DNA from: Chitinophaga pinensis
Lineage (GTDB): Bacteria; Bacteroidota; Bacteroidia; Chitinophagales; Chitinophagaceae
Reading direction: 5' to 3'
Assembly (NCBI GenBank): GCA_945876095.1
Contig: CAMCMP010000002.1
Coordinates: forward strand, 119,457 to 183,456
DNA length: 64,000 nucleotides
This document shows, one piece after another, positions 1 through 7,973 of this stretch (its first letter is position 1; every line of letters starts with the position of its first letter). The position numbers and the translations under genes were made by a program. A model generated the notes under the pieces. The model saw only the letters and a list, made by a program, of their open reading frames with translations. It had not been told where the DNA came from and ran no database searches.

Positions 1-91
1 CAATTCATTTGTCATCGAGGAAGAAGGGTAGGTGATATCAAATATAAAAATTATTTAATAAATAAACTACTCTTATCTTGGAGGCCAACGA

Positions 92-2041
92 CTATTTAGG
101 GATGGGGCTATTGCTAATAATGGTCATTTCTGTTCTTCTATTGGAAGCCTTTCCAGTCTCTGTTTCATTGTCAGCTATAGGTTGGCTAGATCCCATTCCT
201 TTAAATTGTAACCTATCTTTTGAAAAAAGTTTAGTACCAAGGATATAATAAATGACTGCCTCTGCTCTGCTGTTAGAAAGAATTAAATTATCGGCAGTTT
301 TACCTACATTATCGGTGTGGCCCGTAATTAATATTTTTAATTGAGGGTTATCTTTTAGTAATTGTATTACTTTATTTAATTCGATTGTCGATTCTGGTTT
401 TATATCTGCTTTTTTAGAATCGAAAAAAATATTTTTTAAAACGATTGCAGCGCCGGGTTCAATGGGCTGCAGTGGAATATCGGCAGTATAAATTGAATCG
501 ATTGATTGGTCGCTTAAATTATAGTTTTCTGAATAAAAAAGATAGCCCTTTCTATTTACACTAAATGCGTATTTTTTACCTACGGTTAGGGTAGTTAAAA
601 AATTTCCCATTTCATCCGTTTGCACTTTGCTAATTAATTGCCCACTAGAAACATCTGATAATTCAACTGAAGAAGGAAGGCCATTTTTATCTTTAGCATC
701 AAATACCTGTCCTTTTATCCATAAAATTTTTGGTGGTTGTAGATCCTTTCTTAATTGAAAACTAAATAGATCTAATCTAGCTTTGCTATCACCTCTGTCG
801 CTTGCATAATAAGCAGTTTTACCATCAGCAGCTACAATGAGTGATCCTTCTTCATCAATCGTGTTGATTGGATATCCGAGGTTTTCAGGCAAGCTCCAAG
901 TACTATCCTTTTGCTTTTTTGAAAAAAATAAATCTGCTTGACCATAACCCAAATGACCTGTGCTATTAAAAAAAAGTGTTTGGTTATCGGCATACATAAA
1001 AGCACAACTTTCGTCTCCACTTGTATTCACTTCGGGTCCGAGGTTTTCAGGCCTACTCCATTTTCCTTTTATATTTCGGTGAGTAACCCAAATATCTTTG
1101 CCACCATAACTATCGGGTCGGCTGCTGCTAAAATAAATATGTTGTTTATCTGGTGAAAGGGAGGGGGAAGATTCCCAAAAATCAGTGTTTACCAATGGTC
1201 CAAGATTTTCTGCCTCACTCCATCCTTGTTTTGTTTTGAAAGAAATATAGAGATCACAGCTTCCAAATCCTTCTGGATAATTACATCCTGTAAAAACGAT
1301 GCAGGTTCCATCCTGAGAAATATTTTGTGCCCCCTCATTTTGCAGCGTGTTTACTTTTCCCTCTAGTGGCTGGGCTTTACTCCATTGATGATTAGAAAAA
1401 TTGGATTCGTAAAAATCTTCATCACCAGCAATACGGCGAGTGAAAATCAGTTTTTTCCCATCAATCGTTAGGGAAGGAAAATATTCCAAAGCGCTTGAAT
1501 TGATAGAGTCTCCTAAATTTATTGGAACAAAAATATATTGGTTAGCAGGGTGTTTTTTTTCAAAGGCTACTGCAAATTCGTATACGCTTTTACGATACTT
1601 TGCTGCTCGAATACTTTGTGAATTGAGTCCTTCAATTTGTGAGAATCGGTTGATAGCATCGAGGGCATCTTGAAAACGACCTAGTCCTGCAAGAGAAATG
1701 GAATAAGGAAGTAAGTAGTTGATAGAATAAATAGAATCTAGCTGAAAACCTTTTTCAAAATCAATAATGGAAGAGTCATATTTTTTTAGATTAGCATAGA
1801 TGCCTGCTCTAGATAAAAAAGCATCTACAAATTTTGGTTCTATTTTAATTGCCTGAGTAATTTTTGCAATGGCGGATTCATATTGTTGGTCTTGCGCTTC
1901 TTCATAAGCCTTTCCATAGAGTGCACCTGCTTTTTTGTTGACCTTATCAGGATTATACCATTGCGTAAAGCCCAAGAAGGGCATGGTAACTAAGATAAAA
2001 AGTAGGGTGTTTTTTTGAAGCATTTTAAGTTGAATTACCAT
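92..2041 (-). CDS. OmpA-family envelope protein with TPR, PD40 propeller and CRD (PorE-like layout)
   Basis: This is a predicted outer-membrane or periplasmic peptidoglycan-anchored protein of 649 residues. Domains in order are an N-terminal signal peptide, TPR-like helices (about residues 35-150), a WD40-like PD40 beta-propeller (about 165-430, with repeated blades such as SPSLSPDKQHIYFSSSRPD), a carboxypeptidase-regulatory-like fold (about 445-520) and a C-terminal OmpA domain (about 535-645, with the TGHTDNVGKTADN and NRRTEM peptidoglycan-binding signatures). This TPR-propeller-CRD-OmpA order is that of PorE, a T9SS-associated protein of Porphyromonas, but Bacteroidetes carry several paralogues of the layout, so a T9SS role is only possible. 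An internal Met at residue 7 (2023) gives a cleaner signal peptide and may be the real start. The gene stands alone. Confidence 0.88.
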   Translation of the reverse strand: MVIQLKMLQKNTLLFILVTMPFLGFTQWYNPDKVNKKAGALYGKAYEEAQDQQYESAIAKITQAIKIEPKFVDAFLSRAGIYANLKKYDSSIIDFEKGFQLDSIYSINYLLPYSISLAGLGRFQDALDAINRFSQIEGLNSQSIRAAKYRKSVYEFAVAFEKKHPANQYIFVPINLGDSINSSALEYFPSLTIDGKKLIFTRRIAGDEDFYESNFSNHQWSKAQPLEGKVNTLQNEGAQNISQDGTCIVFTGCNYPEGFGSCDLYISFKTKQGWSEAENLGPLVNTDFWESSPSLSPDKQHIYFSSSRPDSYGGKDIWVTHRNIKGKWSRPENLGPEVNTSGDESCAFMYADNQTLFFNSTGHLGYGQADLFFSKKQKDSTWSLPENLGYPINTIDEEGSLIVAADGKTAYYASDRGDSKARLDLFSFQLRKDLQPPKILWIKGQVFDAKDKNGLPSSVELSDVSSGQLISKVQTDEMGNFLTTLTVGKKYAFSVNRKGYLFYSENYNLSDQSIDSIYTADIPLQPIEPGAAIVLKNIFFDSKKADIKPESTIELNKVIQLLKDNPQLKILITGHTDNVGKTADNLILSNSRAEAVIYYILGTKLFSKDRLQFKGMGSSQPIADNETETGKASNRRTEMTIISNSPIPK

Positions 2042-2316
2042 AGATTATCATTCCTGCGTTGAAGATAAAGCTAAATGGTTTTACTTGTATAAATAGACTG
2101 TTAAAGTGTTGAATTGTTTTGGAAACAGGGAATGGAGATTTTTTGAGAAAATAAGACGTTGAATTCTATTTTATTACATTTTGTAAAACCGAAGTGACCA
2201 GATTTTACTAGATTTCAGGGGCTTTTTTTCTCCAGCAGTATTTCTACGATAAAAAGTTATTAAAATTAATATACCTTTAGTTAGTCAATCAAAAAAGAAC
2301 TTATTAAAAAAGAGTT

Positions 2317-2889
2317 ATGAAAAATAAAAAATGCGTTTTGTCTTGCTTGATTATTCTGTTGACAGGAGTAATTTATTTTTCCGGACAGGCTCAGCAAAAA
2401 AATGACAAATATCGCGCTAACTTTTCTGGCGAATGGAAATCCAAAGAGTCGATAAGTATGGGAGGGAATATTGTTTGCTCATATGACGAAGGTGATCGTA
2501 TGCTTTCTAAATCAATGAAAATAGCAGAGCGGGCAGATTATTTAACCATAGAAATACCCTACACTTCGCCTGGCGCAGCCCTTGCTAAAAGCCGGGAGAA
2601 ACTTACCTTCGACGGTAAAGAAAGTCAAATTAATCAAGGCGGAGAAAGAGGAAAGAAGTTTACTGTTAATTATTCAGCTGATGGACAAACTATGACTATT
2701 AACTCAATCGTAAACTTGATGGTTCCCAATCGAAATAATGTCAATGTTCAGGAACAAGCATTGGTTTACGTAAAAGAGGTTTGGAAATTGAGTAATGGTG
2801 GCAAGTCTATTGTTGTTCAGACCAATGCTAAATCAAAGATATTAGGAGAAGAGCGTTCCTGGGAGACCATATTTGATAAAACTAATTAG
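2317..2889 (+). CDS. Secreted hypothetical protein, lipocalin-like
   Basis: The product has 190 residues with a clear signal peptide (about 1-25, ending SGQAQQ). The mature part starts FSGEWKSKESI, the usual opening of small Bacteroidetes lipocalin-like or DUF-type secreted proteins, and is rich in predicted beta-strands (TLTFDGK-type and MTINSIVN-type). I do not recognise a named family and no catalytic motif is visible. It has its own intergenic region on both sides and diverges from the OmpA-family gene, so it is probably monocistronic. A TACCTTTA sequence about 40 bases upstream resembles the -7 box. The call as a real gene is safe; the function is unknown. Confidence 0.75.
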   Translation: MKNKKCVLSCLIILLTGVIYFSGQAQQKNDKYRANFSGEWKSKESISMGGNIVCSYDEGDRMLSKSMKIAERADYLTIEIPYTSPGAALAKSREKLTFDGKESQINQGGERGKKFTVNYSADGQTMTINSIVNLMVPNRNNVNVQEQALVYVKEVWKLSNGGKSIVVQTNAKSKILGEERSWETIFDKTN

Positions 2890-3101
2890 TAGTAAAAAGC
2901 TGCCACTTTCGTAACAGGCTTTGTAGCGAAAATTTTACCACAGACTAATCAAATGTGGAATAATTGGAGGTAATTCTATTCAAAAGCACGTAATTTCTTT
3001 TCTTCCCACTTTATTTACCTTTGGATTATACATTCTAAAATTTTTTAGCCCAGCATCCGATATTGGAAAAACCTTCAACTAAGGAATTTAAAATATACTA
3101 T

Positions 3102-3587
3102 CTACTGATATTTCATTGAAATGCCAACAATTGCTTTTTTCAAAATAGCTAATTGTCCTAAATGAAAACTTTCATGTTGCGCAAAAAAGGTAATTAACCC
3201 TGCATTTGAATCGTCGCCCAGTAAGGGAAATTTCATGGGTGCTTCTTTTTCCCAAAAATCAAGTTCAATTTTTGAAAAACTATTTTCTAAAAGATCTGAA
3301 GCTTTTTTCCATTCTTCTTTAATTTCAGTTATGGTTTTATAATCATCCTCTTTATTGGTCGGTCTAAAATCTTCAAAAAGACCAATATAAGGGTTATTAG
3401 TTGGTGGATTTCCCATTATACTAGAAGCATTGTATCTAGCCCAAATGATATGTGCAGCTACCCATTTCATACTATTTGTTTCTGGTGAAATTATAGCATT
3501 CGATTGCTCTTCAGTTATTCCTTCAATACAATTTGTAAATAACTTGGTGTTAAGATTAAAGATGGTTAGGTTGTTGTTTTGTCCCAT
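3102..3587 (-). CDS. DinB-family metal-dependent protein
   Basis: The product is a four-helix-bundle DinB/YfiT-type protein of 161 residues from the chosen start. The metal triad of the family is visible: His46 (in WVAAHIIW) and His138 and His142 (in AQHESFHLGQLAILKKA). Members include thiol transferases and stress-induced proteins; the substrate cannot be read from sequence. The reading frame is open to 3617, but that longer start adds ten residues (IPIFTKKYK) not expected for the family, and a TATATTTA box lies just upstream of the internal ATG, so 3587 is preferred. Single gene, no operon partner. Confidence 0.85.
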   Translation of the reverse strand: MGQNNNLTIFNLNTKLFTNCIEGITEEQSNAIISPETNSMKWVAAHIIWARYNASSIMGNPPTNNPYIGLFEDFRPTNKEDDYKTITEIKEEWKKASDLLENSFSKIELDFWEKEAPMKFPLLGDDSNAGLITFFAQHESFHLGQLAILKKAIVGISMKYQ

Positions 3588-3724
3588 TTTATATTTTTTT
3601 GTAAATATAGGTATCAAATTGATATTAAAAATACAATTTAACTTCTTAGAATATTTATTTTATTAACAATTAAATAATGATACCAACCTCGCGCAAATCT
3701 GGCTCAGTAAGTAAATGGACCTTC

Positions 3725-3790
3725 GATTTAACCTAAGTCCTTGATTTTTACGAAGCAAAAATGAGATTTGAACTCGCTTCAACTCAGGGT
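3725..3790 (-). repeat. tRNA-3'-end-like remnant R1
   Basis: Read on the minus strand, this segment carries a decayed T-arm (a 3-bp stem around loop TTCAAAT, 3763-3775) followed by an acceptor-like stretch. Positions 3725-3756 match 6115-6146 (remnant R3) at about 30 of 32 bases. No complete tRNA can be folded. It is the first of three same-orientation remnants spaced around the SDR and lipoprotein genes, and most of the hairpin found in the other copies has been lost. Confidence 0.55.
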
Positions 3791-3796
3791 ATGCAG

Positions 3797-4030
3797 TTTT
3801 TAAAAAAATTAAGGCGTTGATTGGTTGGTAGTTATTTTTTGGAAAAAATTAAGATCAACCGACTTGAGTTAATTGCAGGGAGTTTTTTCATGTCAAATGA
3901 AGAAAATTAAAAAATATTATTTAATTTAGTATCTTAAAGAAACCGACTTATTTAAAACCTAAACTAATTTTTAATGAAAAAACTATTCTTACGTTTTGTT
4001 GTATCAGCATCATTAAGTGCTTGTTCAAAT
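3797..4030 (+). repeat. Duplicated leader plus lipoprotein signal region, copy A
   Basis: This stretch is an imperfect direct repeat of 5302-5536. Shared blocks include GATTGGTTGGTAGTTATTTT, GATCAACCGACT, the run AAAAAATATTATTTAATTTAG, and ATTTAAAACCTAAACTAA just before the ATG. The copies therefore share non-coding leader and the first codons of a lipoprotein gene. Copy A leads into a dead gene and copy B into an intact one. The rest of the 3588-4177 intergenic region holds remnant R1 and the pseudogene only. Confidence 0.8.
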
Positions 4031-4160
4031 TAAAGCAATACCAAAAATCTAGAAATCTTTGATGGTATAAACTAGTTGTGCGTCATACTATTTTCGACAT
4101 TACTGTTAGTAAAATGATTTACCAAAAAAAGGGAAAGCCGAAGCCCTATTTAAGTAGGCA
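3974..4160 (+). pseudogene. Decayed lipoprotein gene (paralogue of the gene at 5481)
   Basis: ATG at 3974 starts a typical lipoprotein signal (MKKLFLRFVVSASLSACSN) closely resembling MKKLLLCFLVSATFIACNN of the intact gene at 5481, but a TAA at 4031-4033 stops it after 19 codons, right after the lipobox cysteine. Downstream, short in-frame protein-like stretches (for example NTKNLEIFDG, then KMIYQKKGKAEALFK in another frame) suggest a former coding region broken by stops and at least one frameshift. The alternative, a real 19-residue peptide, is unlikely because the sequence ends exactly where a lipoprotein should begin. Confidence 0.65.
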
Positions 4161-4177
4161 ATTTTTAATTATAAATT

Positions 4178-5041
4178 ATGAAATCAGTTTTAATTACAGG
4201 AACAAGTAAAGGCATTGGTTTTGAAACTGCCCTTTCATTTGCTCGTGGAGGCTACAAAGTTTTTGCAACCATGAGAAATCTGGAAGCTGCGTCAACTTTA
4301 CAAAAACAAATCACCGAAGAATCATTAAATGTTATCATTTACAAAATGGATGTTGATTCGGATGAATCAGTAAAACATTGCATTCAAAGTATTATTGAGG
4401 AGCATGGAATTATAGATGTATTGGTAAACAATGCAGGCATTGAGCGACATGGTTCAATTGAGGAATTACCAATGAGTGATTTTAAAGCAATTATGGAGAC
4501 CAATTATTTTGGTGTAATTCGATGCATTCAGGCAGTATTACCTCAAATGAGAGAAAATAAAAATGGTTGTATTATTAATGTTGGTTCAGTTGCAGGAAAA
4601 ATTTCTAATACCCCTTTGAGTGCTTATTGTGCAAGCAAGTTTGCTCTGGAAGCGCTTATTGAATCTTTAGCAGGAGAAGTGAAACCATTTAATATTAGGG
4701 TATCGTTAATACAACCAGGTATTATTGATACAAAAATGGCACATGACGTAACGAAGGATAGCAATTCTAAATATCCACAGGTACTTCGTTTTGGAGCTAT
4801 GTTCGAAGAATCACTCAAACAACCGACGCCTCCTTCAATGGTAGCTGATCTGATGTTTGAAATAGCTAATGGCGACAGTTGGCAATTAAGACATCCTGTT
4901 GGTCCAACAGCACTTCCGTTTTTAGGATGGCGGGCATCTTTGACTGATGAAGAATGGGTAGACTTTAATGCCCAAACTGATGAAGAGTGGTTCAACTCAG
5001 TTGAAACAACTTTTGGCATGAACGTAAGGCGGGGCAAATAG
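4178..5041 (+). CDS. Short-chain dehydrogenase/reductase (SDR)
   Basis: This is an NAD(P)-dependent oxidoreductase of the classical SDR family, 287 residues, cytoplasmic. The Rossmann cofactor motif TGTSKGIG is at 7-14, NNAG at 84-87, and the catalytic Ser137, Tyr150 and Lys154 (in SAYCASK) are all present. The length and extended C-terminus (beyond residue 190) match the 17-beta-HSD-like or retinol-dehydrogenase-like bacterial subgroup; the substrate is unknown. It lies between the dead lipoprotein copy and a strong intrinsic terminator at 5160-5189, and the gene plus its terminator form one cassette bounded by tRNA-like remnants R1 and R2. Confidence 0.93.
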   Translation: MKSVLITGTSKGIGFETALSFARGGYKVFATMRNLEAASTLQKQITEESLNVIIYKMDVDSDESVKHCIQSIIEEHGIIDVLVNNAGIERHGSIEELPMSDFKAIMETNYFGVIRCIQAVLPQMRENKNGCIINVGSVAGKISNTPLSAYCASKFALEALIESLAGEVKPFNIRVSLIQPGIIDTKMAHDVTKDSNSKYPQVLRFGAMFEESLKQPTPPSMVADLMFEIANGDSWQLRHPVGPTALPFLGWRASLTDEEWVDFNAQTDEEWFNSVETTFGMNVRRGK

Positions 5042-5159
5042 TTAGACGGAAAGATTTTATATACCTAGCAAGAACTTACAACAAATGTATTTGCAAAAGC
5101 TGGGAAGATGAAAGCATCTCTAGTGTTTCGAAATTTGACTTTAAGTTTATAAAAATTCG

Positions 5160-5194
5160 ACTGAGACCTCTAGCAACAGGGGTCTCAGTTTTTT
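5160..5194 (+). terminator. Intrinsic terminator after the SDR gene
   Basis: A stem ACTGAGACC (5160-5168) pairs with GGTCTCAGT (5181-5189), extended by further pairs to a loop containing AGCAAC, and is followed by a T-run (5189-5194). The loop-proximal sequence CCTCTAGCAA is shared with the terminators at 6027 and 16772. Confidence 0.88.
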
Positions 5195-5224
5195 CGAAAT
5201 CTCCCTAAGAAACAACAAAAGACG

Positions 5225-5300
5225 CAGGATTTAACGCATACCTTGGTTTTCAAGTAGCGAGACCATGATTTAAACCTGGTCCGCCGCAGGCGGAAGTGAA
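5225..5300 (-). repeat. tRNA-3'-end-like remnant R2 with hairpin
   Basis: On the minus strand a perfect hairpin (5280-5294, TCCGCC / GGCGGA with a 3-base loop) is followed by a T-arm-like element (5263-5279, loop TTTAAAT, one stem mismatch) and an acceptor-like TCTCGCTACT. The order hairpin, T-arm, acceptor is the same as in R3 (6115-6191) and in the plus-strand copy at 14575. The 5042-5480 intergenic region holds the SDR terminator, this remnant and the duplicated leader, nothing else recognised. Confidence 0.6.
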
Positions 5301-5301
5301 G

Positions 5302-5536
5302 ATTTTTTGAAAAAATTATGGCGGTGATTGGTTGGTAGTTATTTTTTGAAAAATTTTTTGATCAACCGACTGGAGTCAATTGGAGGGGGTCTTTTCATGC
5401 CAAATTAACTAAATTAAAAAATATTATTTAATTTAGTTACTTAAAGAAACTAAATTATTTAAAACCTAAACTAAATTTTAATGAAAAAACTATTATTGTG
5501 TTTTCTTGTATCAGCAACTTTCATTGCTTGTAATAA
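5302..5536 (+). repeat. Duplicated leader plus lipoprotein signal region, copy B
   Basis: This is the intact partner of 3797-4030. It covers about 180 bases of leader plus the first 18-19 codons of the lipoprotein gene at 5481. Both copies start immediately after a tRNA-like remnant, so the remnant and the leader appear to have been duplicated as one unit. Confidence 0.8.
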
Positions 5537-5999
5537 CCAAGAAACTAAAATCGAAAAATCATCTAACAGTTATCCTGCAAATGCAACTGGATATAATCTA
5601 GATAGTAGTGAAAATATCAATATTGCAATCAAAGCCGCCAAGGCTGGTACCAGCTTTGACACTACTACTTTGAAGTCCTTGTATTCAGATAATGCTGTAA
5701 TAGTTGACAATCAAATAAATCAATCCTTAAGTGAATATATTAAAAGTTGGAGTCAGGTTTTTGGGAATGGTGTTAAAGTTACATTAGATAGCATACCAGT
5801 AATATGGGAGTCTGTTGAAAACAAAGAAGATGATTTAGGAATAAAAAATTATGTACATGGCTATGTTTTTGCAACGGCTACTAGGCAGGAAAAGAAAGCA
5901 AGTTTAATTATGAATTTTGTGTTCGCGTTTAAGAATGGTAAAATTGTAAAAGAATGGGATACCTATGATTCAGCACCTTTAGTTGAACTTATGAAATAA
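5481..5999 (+). CDS. NTF2-like (SnoaL/DUF4440-type) lipoprotein
   Basis: The product is a 172-residue predicted lipoprotein. The signal MKKLLLCFLVSATFIAC ends in a lipobox with the acylated cysteine at residue 17. The mature domain (about 45-170) has the layout of the NTF2-like alpha+beta cone: an N-terminal helix, DTTTLKSLYSDNAVIVDN, and closing strands with LIMNFVFAFKNGKIVKEWDTYD. Such proteins bind small ligands or serve as domains of unknown function in many Bacteroidetes. The gene has its own leader (a duplicate of 3797-4030) and its own terminator at 6027, so it is a single-gene cassette between remnants R2 and R3. A dead paralogue lies at 3974. Confidence 0.82.
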   Translation: MKKLLLCFLVSATFIACNNQETKIEKSSNSYPANATGYNLDSSENINIAIKAAKAGTSFDTTTLKSLYSDNAVIVDNQINQSLSEYIKSWSQVFGNGVKVTLDSIPVIWESVENKEDDLGIKNYVHGYVFATATRQEKKASLIMNFVFAFKNGKIVKEWDTYDSAPLVELMK

Positions 6000-6026
6000 T
6001 AATTTAAAGTATTAAAAAAACTTCCG

Positions 6027-6057
6027 AGACCTCTAGCAATAGGGGTCTATTTTTTTT
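6027..6057 (+). terminator. Intrinsic terminator after the NTF2-like lipoprotein gene
   Basis: AGACCTCTA (6027-6035) pairs with TAGGGGTCT (6040-6048) around a GCAA loop, with one G-T pair, followed by a T-run at 6050-6057. Same family as the hairpins at 5160 and 16772. Confidence 0.88.
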
Positions 6058-6114
6058 CAAAAGCTCACTGAAAAATTTAATATAAACCTTACGAAAAGGA
6101 AAAGAAATTCCCAC

Positions 6115-6191
6115 GATTTAACCTAAGTCCTTGATTTTCATGAAGCGAGACCGAGATTTGAACTCGGTCCGCCGAAGGAGGATATGAACCC
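6115..6191 (-). repeat. tRNA-3'-end-like remnant R3 with hairpin
   Basis: On the minus strand the order is GGGTTCATATCC (an anticodon-arm-like element with CAT), a hairpin (6168-6182, one mismatch), a perfect 5-bp T-arm with loop TTCAAAT (6151-6167), then TCTCGCTTCA like a tRNA acceptor 3' strand. No 5' acceptor strand or D-arm is present, so this is not a functional tRNA. It sits 12-20 bases beyond the end of queE and is the best preserved of the three minus-strand remnants. Confidence 0.65.
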
Positions 6192-6203
6192 TTCCAAACC
6201 AAT

Positions 6204-6851
6204 TTATGGTACATTGATATATTTATGAATCTGCAAGGAAAGTTCCCACTGAGGATGTTGTTTGATATACTCAATGATCAGCGGCGTAATGCTAGAAGCC
6301 TTGTCCCATTCTGGTTGCAAGTAAAGTTTGCATTGGGGCGATACTAATAAAGCATATTGTTCTGCCCACTTAAAATCTGATTCATTGAAAACTACTACTT
6401 TTAATTCATTGGCAAACGGAACGACTGCTGGCAAGGGAGATTTAAATTTTTTCGGAGACAAGCAAATCCAATCCCATGTTCCGCTTAGCGGATGTGCACC
6501 AGAGGTTTCAATATTGGTTTCAAATCCTTTTTCTTTTAGTGCTTTGGTTAATTGAGTAAGATCATGCATCAAAGGTTCTCCTCCTGTGATCACTACCAAG
6601 CCACCTTTTTTTTTATTCGGAATGGAGTCGGTGTTTTGTAAAACAAGCGATACTATTTCATCAATTGTTTTTTTAGGATGTGCATTTGCATCCCAACTAT
6701 CTTTTACATCACACCATACACAGCCTACATCACAACCACCTAATCTTACAAAATAGGCAGCTCTTCCTTGGTGGAAACCTTCACCTTGAATAGTGTAAAA
6801 GTGTTCCATTACTGGGAGTGAATGAGAATGTTTAATTTCTTTTTGATTCAT
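6204..6851 (-). CDS. queE: 7-carboxy-7-deazaguanine synthase QueE
   Basis: This is a radical SAM enzyme that converts 6-carboxytetrahydropterin to 7-carboxy-7-deazaguanine in the preQ0/queuosine pathway, 215 residues, cytoplasmic. The cluster-binding cysteines are Cys40, Cys44 and Cys47 (GGCDVGCVWCD, the CxxxCxxC form), preceded by the family-typical QGEGFHQGRAAYFVRLGG. The SAM-binding GGEP is at 90-93. The length is normal. queC/queD/queF are not in the window; the next gene upstream (folD, pterin/folate metabolism) is 109 bases away on the same strand and need not be co-transcribed. The 3' end abuts tRNA-like remnant R3. Confidence 0.95.
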   Translation of the reverse strand: MNQKEIKHSHSLPVMEHFYTIQGEGFHQGRAAYFVRLGGCDVGCVWCDVKDSWDANAHPKKTIDEIVSLVLQNTDSIPNKKKGGLVVITGGEPLMHDLTQLTKALKEKGFETNIETSGAHPLSGTWDWICLSPKKFKSPLPAVVPFANELKVVVFNESDFKWAEQYALLVSPQCKLYLQPEWDKASSITPLIIEYIKQHPQWELSLQIHKYINVP

Positions 6852-6960
6852 TTTTTAAAGGAAAATATTCTGTTGATTTTCGGGACTTAAAAATTTGACT
6901 GATTAAATTTTATTCAGTTAAATTTTTAAGTGAGTGAAATTTTATATCGAATGTGGGCGA

Positions 6961-7839
6961 TTATTTATTTTTTGCAACACAAGCATTATAGGTATTCATC
7001 ATCAATGCAGCAATCGTCATCAATCCAACGCCACCCGGCACCGGTGTTATGAAACTACATTTGGGCGCTACATTTACATAATCAACATCACCTTTAATGG
7101 CAAAGCCACTTTTTTTAGAAGCATCAGCAACCCTGGTAATTCCTACATCTACTACCACTGCGTTTTCTTTCACCATATCGGCAGTTAAAAATCCTGGTCT
7201 GCCCAATGCAGCAACAATGATGTCGGCTTGTAAGCAAATTTCTTTGAGGTTGGGAGTATGACTATGACAAACTGTAACAGTACAATTTCCAGGATAGGAA
7301 TTTCTATTTAATAATATGCTGATCGGTCTGCCTACAATATTACTTCTTCCAATGACTACTGCATGCTTTCCCTTTGTCTCCACTTTGTAATGTTCCAACA
7401 TCATGATAATTCCGTAGGGAGTAGCGGGCAAAAAAGTAGGTAGTCCTTGAACCATTTTACCAGCACTCATCGGGTGAAAACCATCTACATCTTTATCTGG
7501 ATGAATGAGGTTGATAATTTTTTCTTCACTGATTTGTTTGGGTAAGGGTAGTTGAACTAAAATACCATCTACATCATCGTCCGCATTTAGTTTTTCAATG
7601 GCTTCAATAAGGACTGATTCTGCAATATTAGGCTCTAGTCTGATTAACGTACTAGTGTATCCGATTTCTTCGCAACTTTTCACTTTGCTTGCTACATAAG
7701 TTTCACTAGCACCATCTGATCCAACTAAAATAGCTGCCAGATGAGGAGTTTTTTTTCCTGTGGATTTAAGCAGGAAAGTCTTTTCTTTTACCACATCTTT
7801 TACTGCTTGCGATACTATTTTACCGTCTAGAATTTGCAT
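6961..7839 (-). CDS. folD: Methylenetetrahydrofolate dehydrogenase/cyclohydrolase FolD
   Basis: This bifunctional cytoplasmic enzyme interconverts 5,10-methylene-THF and 10-formyl-THF with NADP. It has the usual length of 292 residues. The catalytic Tyr48 and Lys52 (ETYVASK), the [12 protein letters not shown] motif, the [11 protein letters not shown] motif, the cofactor loop GRSNIVGRP and the C-terminal [16 protein letters not shown] are all intact. A perfect TAnnTTTG -7 box (TATTTTTG, minus strand 7851-7844) ends only four bases before the ATG, so the transcript is likely leaderless or nearly so. Confidence 0.97.
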   Translation of the reverse strand: MQILDGKIVSQAVKDVVKEKTFLLKSTGKKTPHLAAILVGSDGASETYVASKVKSCEEIGYTSTLIRLEPNIAESVLIEAIEKLNADDDVDGILVQLPLPKQISEEKIINLIHPDKDVDGFHPMSAGKMVQGLPTFLPATPYGIIMMLEHYKVETKGKHAVVIGRSNIVGRPISILLNRNSYPGNCTVTVCHSHTPNLKEICLQADIIVAALGRPGFLTADMVKENAVVVDVGITRVADASKKSGFAIKGDVDYVNVAPKCSFITPVPGGVGLMTIAALMMNTYNACVAKNK

Positions 7840-7843
7840 GTGG

Positions 7844-7851
7844 CAAAAATA
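7844..7851 (-). promoter_or_regulatory. Bacteroidetes-type -7 promoter box of folD
   Basis: TATTTTTG on the minus strand fits TAnnTTTG exactly and is separated from the folD ATG by CCAC. A matching -33 TTTG at the usual distance was not found. Confidence 0.6.
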
Positions 7852-7973
7852 GCAACAAATGTTTAAGAATCTTTGGTAGACTTCATGAATAAATAATTAC
7901 TTCTCTTATTTATAGAATTGATAATTATATGATAAAAAATTATTATATTACTTAGACATAAAATAAGCACGCA

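Noticed and set aside
5225..6191. Functional tRNA genes at R2 and R3
   Set aside because: Only a T-arm and an acceptor 3' strand are present; D-arm and 5' acceptor strand are missing and a GC hairpin takes their place.
6852..6960. preQ1 riboswitch in front of queE
   Set aside because: The leader is short and AT-rich; I see no C-rich loop with the pseudoknot A-tail expected for a preQ1 aptamer.
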